13,423 bases of DNA, from positions 2,229 through 15,651 of the forward strand of contig JALWTJ010000359.1 in assembly GCA_027082895.1 (NCBI GenBank). The letters run 5' to 3'. The notes beneath the pieces were generated by a model. The model did not search any database. It was not told the origin of the DNA and saw nothing but the letters and a program-made list of their open reading frames with translations. Origin of the DNA: Hyphomicrobiales bacterium. GTDB lineage: Bacteria > Pseudomonadota > Alphaproteobacteria > Rhizobiales > Devosiaceae. Below are positions 12,860 through 13,423 of this stretch, in pieces (the stretch's first letter is position 1; each line of letters begins with the position of its first letter). Both the position numbers and the translations under genes were made by a program.

Positions 12860-13348
12860 TTACATTTCCACCCGCGACCCCGAAACAATGGCCTCCAGGT
12901 CAATCAGGCCCACCATCTTGTTGTCGTGGGTCACGATGCCGTTGAGCAGTTCGGAATCCATGCTGTCCCCTTCGGGCACCTTGTGCACGTCTTTCTTGGA
13001 AATGGTCAGGATGTCGGACACCGCATCCACCAGCACCCCGACCCATTTTTCACCCACCGACATAACCACCACCACATGGGTCTTGGTCGTGTTGGTAATT
13101 CCGTCACCAAAACGTGCCCGCAGATCAAATATCGGCACAATGGTGCCGCGCAGATTTATCACCCCGCGCACATATTCCTGGGTATTGGGCAGGGGCGTTG
13201 CACCGCTCCAGGCGCGGATCTCGCGCACCGTCGTGATCTCGACGCCATAAACCTGTTCACCGATCATGAAGGCGATCAGCTGCATGGAGTTGGCCATGGC
13301 CAGATCGTCGTCACTGCCAAAATCGTCCTTGTTGTCCAGAGCTTCCAT
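12860..13348 (-). CDS. cheW: chemotaxis coupling protein CheW
   Basis: A 162-residue adaptor that links receptors to the CheA kinase in the array. After an acidic N-terminal extension (about 1-20) comes one full CheW domain: QLIAFMIGEQVYGVEI, VREIRAW, then LPNTQEYVRGVINLRGTIVP at 53-72 followed by IFDLR, which is the family's receptor- and kinase-binding core. KWVGVLVDAVSDIL and LLNGIVTHDNKMVGLIDLEA follow. Length and motifs are normal. Good Shine-Dalgarno: AAGGG 8 nt before the ATG. It starts 21 nt after the stop of a probable cheA, so the two are almost certainly in one operon. It converges on the plus-strand gene, leaving 51 nt between them. Confidence 0.97.
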   Translation of the reverse strand: MEALDNKDDFGSDDDLAMANSMQLIAFMIGEQVYGVEITTVREIRAWSGATPLPNTQEYVRGVINLRGTIVPIFDLRARFGDGITNTTKTHVVVVMSVGEKWVGVLVDAVSDILTISKKDVHKVPEGDSMDSELLNGIVTHDNKMVGLIDLEAIVSGSRVEM

Positions 13349-13369
13349 TGTCCGTTCCCTTTCGTCCAG

Positions 13370-13423
13370 CTATGCCGCGTTCCTCTGGTCCGAGGCATTC
13401 TTCAATCCCGACACGTCAACGAT
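13370..13423 (-). CDS. cheA: C-terminal end of a probable CheA histidine kinase
   Basis: Only the last 17 codons and a TAG stop are in the window: IVDVSGLKNASDQRNAA. The hydrophobic IVDVSGL matches the closing strand of the CheW-like regulatory domain that ends CheA proteins (typically A-L-I-L-D-V-x-G-L). Its place 21 nt before cheW on the same strand fits a cheA-cheW operon. A second CheW-domain protein is the main alternative. The call rests on a very short match and on context. Confidence 0.55.
   Translation of the reverse strand: MVDVSGLKNASDQRNAA

Noticed and set aside
1..13423. Mobile element, prophage, CRISPR or defence system
   Set aside because: No transposase, integrase, direct-repeat array, tRNA or attachment site was seen, and the genes are conserved housekeeping and chemotaxis families.

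Overview
The window reads as ordinary chromosome of a flagellated alphaproteobacterium. The pyruvate carboxylase closely resembles the Rhizobium etli enzyme as I remember it. The chemotaxis proteins, the GC-rich codon use and a possible CtrA-like site point the same way. I cannot fix the order or genus. Almost every gene lies on the minus strand, so the biological reading order runs from high to low coordinates. No tRNA, rRNA, insertion sequence, CRISPR array or phage gene was recognised.

Right half (about 6.1-13.4 kb): a chemotaxis cluster. In transcription order it holds the last codons of a probable cheA, then cheW, cheD, cheR, cheB (cheR and cheB overlap by ATGA), a single-domain cheY, and a cache-type methyl-accepting chemotaxis protein (MCP). 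The expected functions are signal coupling (CheW), receptor methylation and demethylation (CheR, CheB), receptor deamidation (CheD) and motor output (CheY). One small gene between cheW and cheD runs the opposite way. It encodes a helical protein with a D-x-x-x-Q motif of the kind CheZ-type CheY-P phosphatases use, and I propose it is the missing phosphatase. Strong intrinsic terminators follow cheY and the MCP, so the MCP is its own transcription unit.

Left half (1-6.1 kb): genes not obviously tied to chemotaxis. A MerR-family regulator with a TipAS ligand domain has a MerR-style operator in its own promoter. It is followed 48 nt later by an orphan periplasmic binding protein of the glycine-betaine (OpuAC) type with no permease or ATPase beside it. 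Next come a DUF442/Blh-type sulfur transferase or phosphatase-like protein and pyruvate carboxylase, which loses only its last few residues at the window edge. A terminator-like hairpin lies between these two genes.

The points most worth following are the inverted putative phosphatase gene, the shared acidic-hydrophobic-acidic-x-Phe C-termini of the MCP, CheD and that phosphatase, and the structured cheD-cheR intergenic region. I see no wholly new multi-gene system here.
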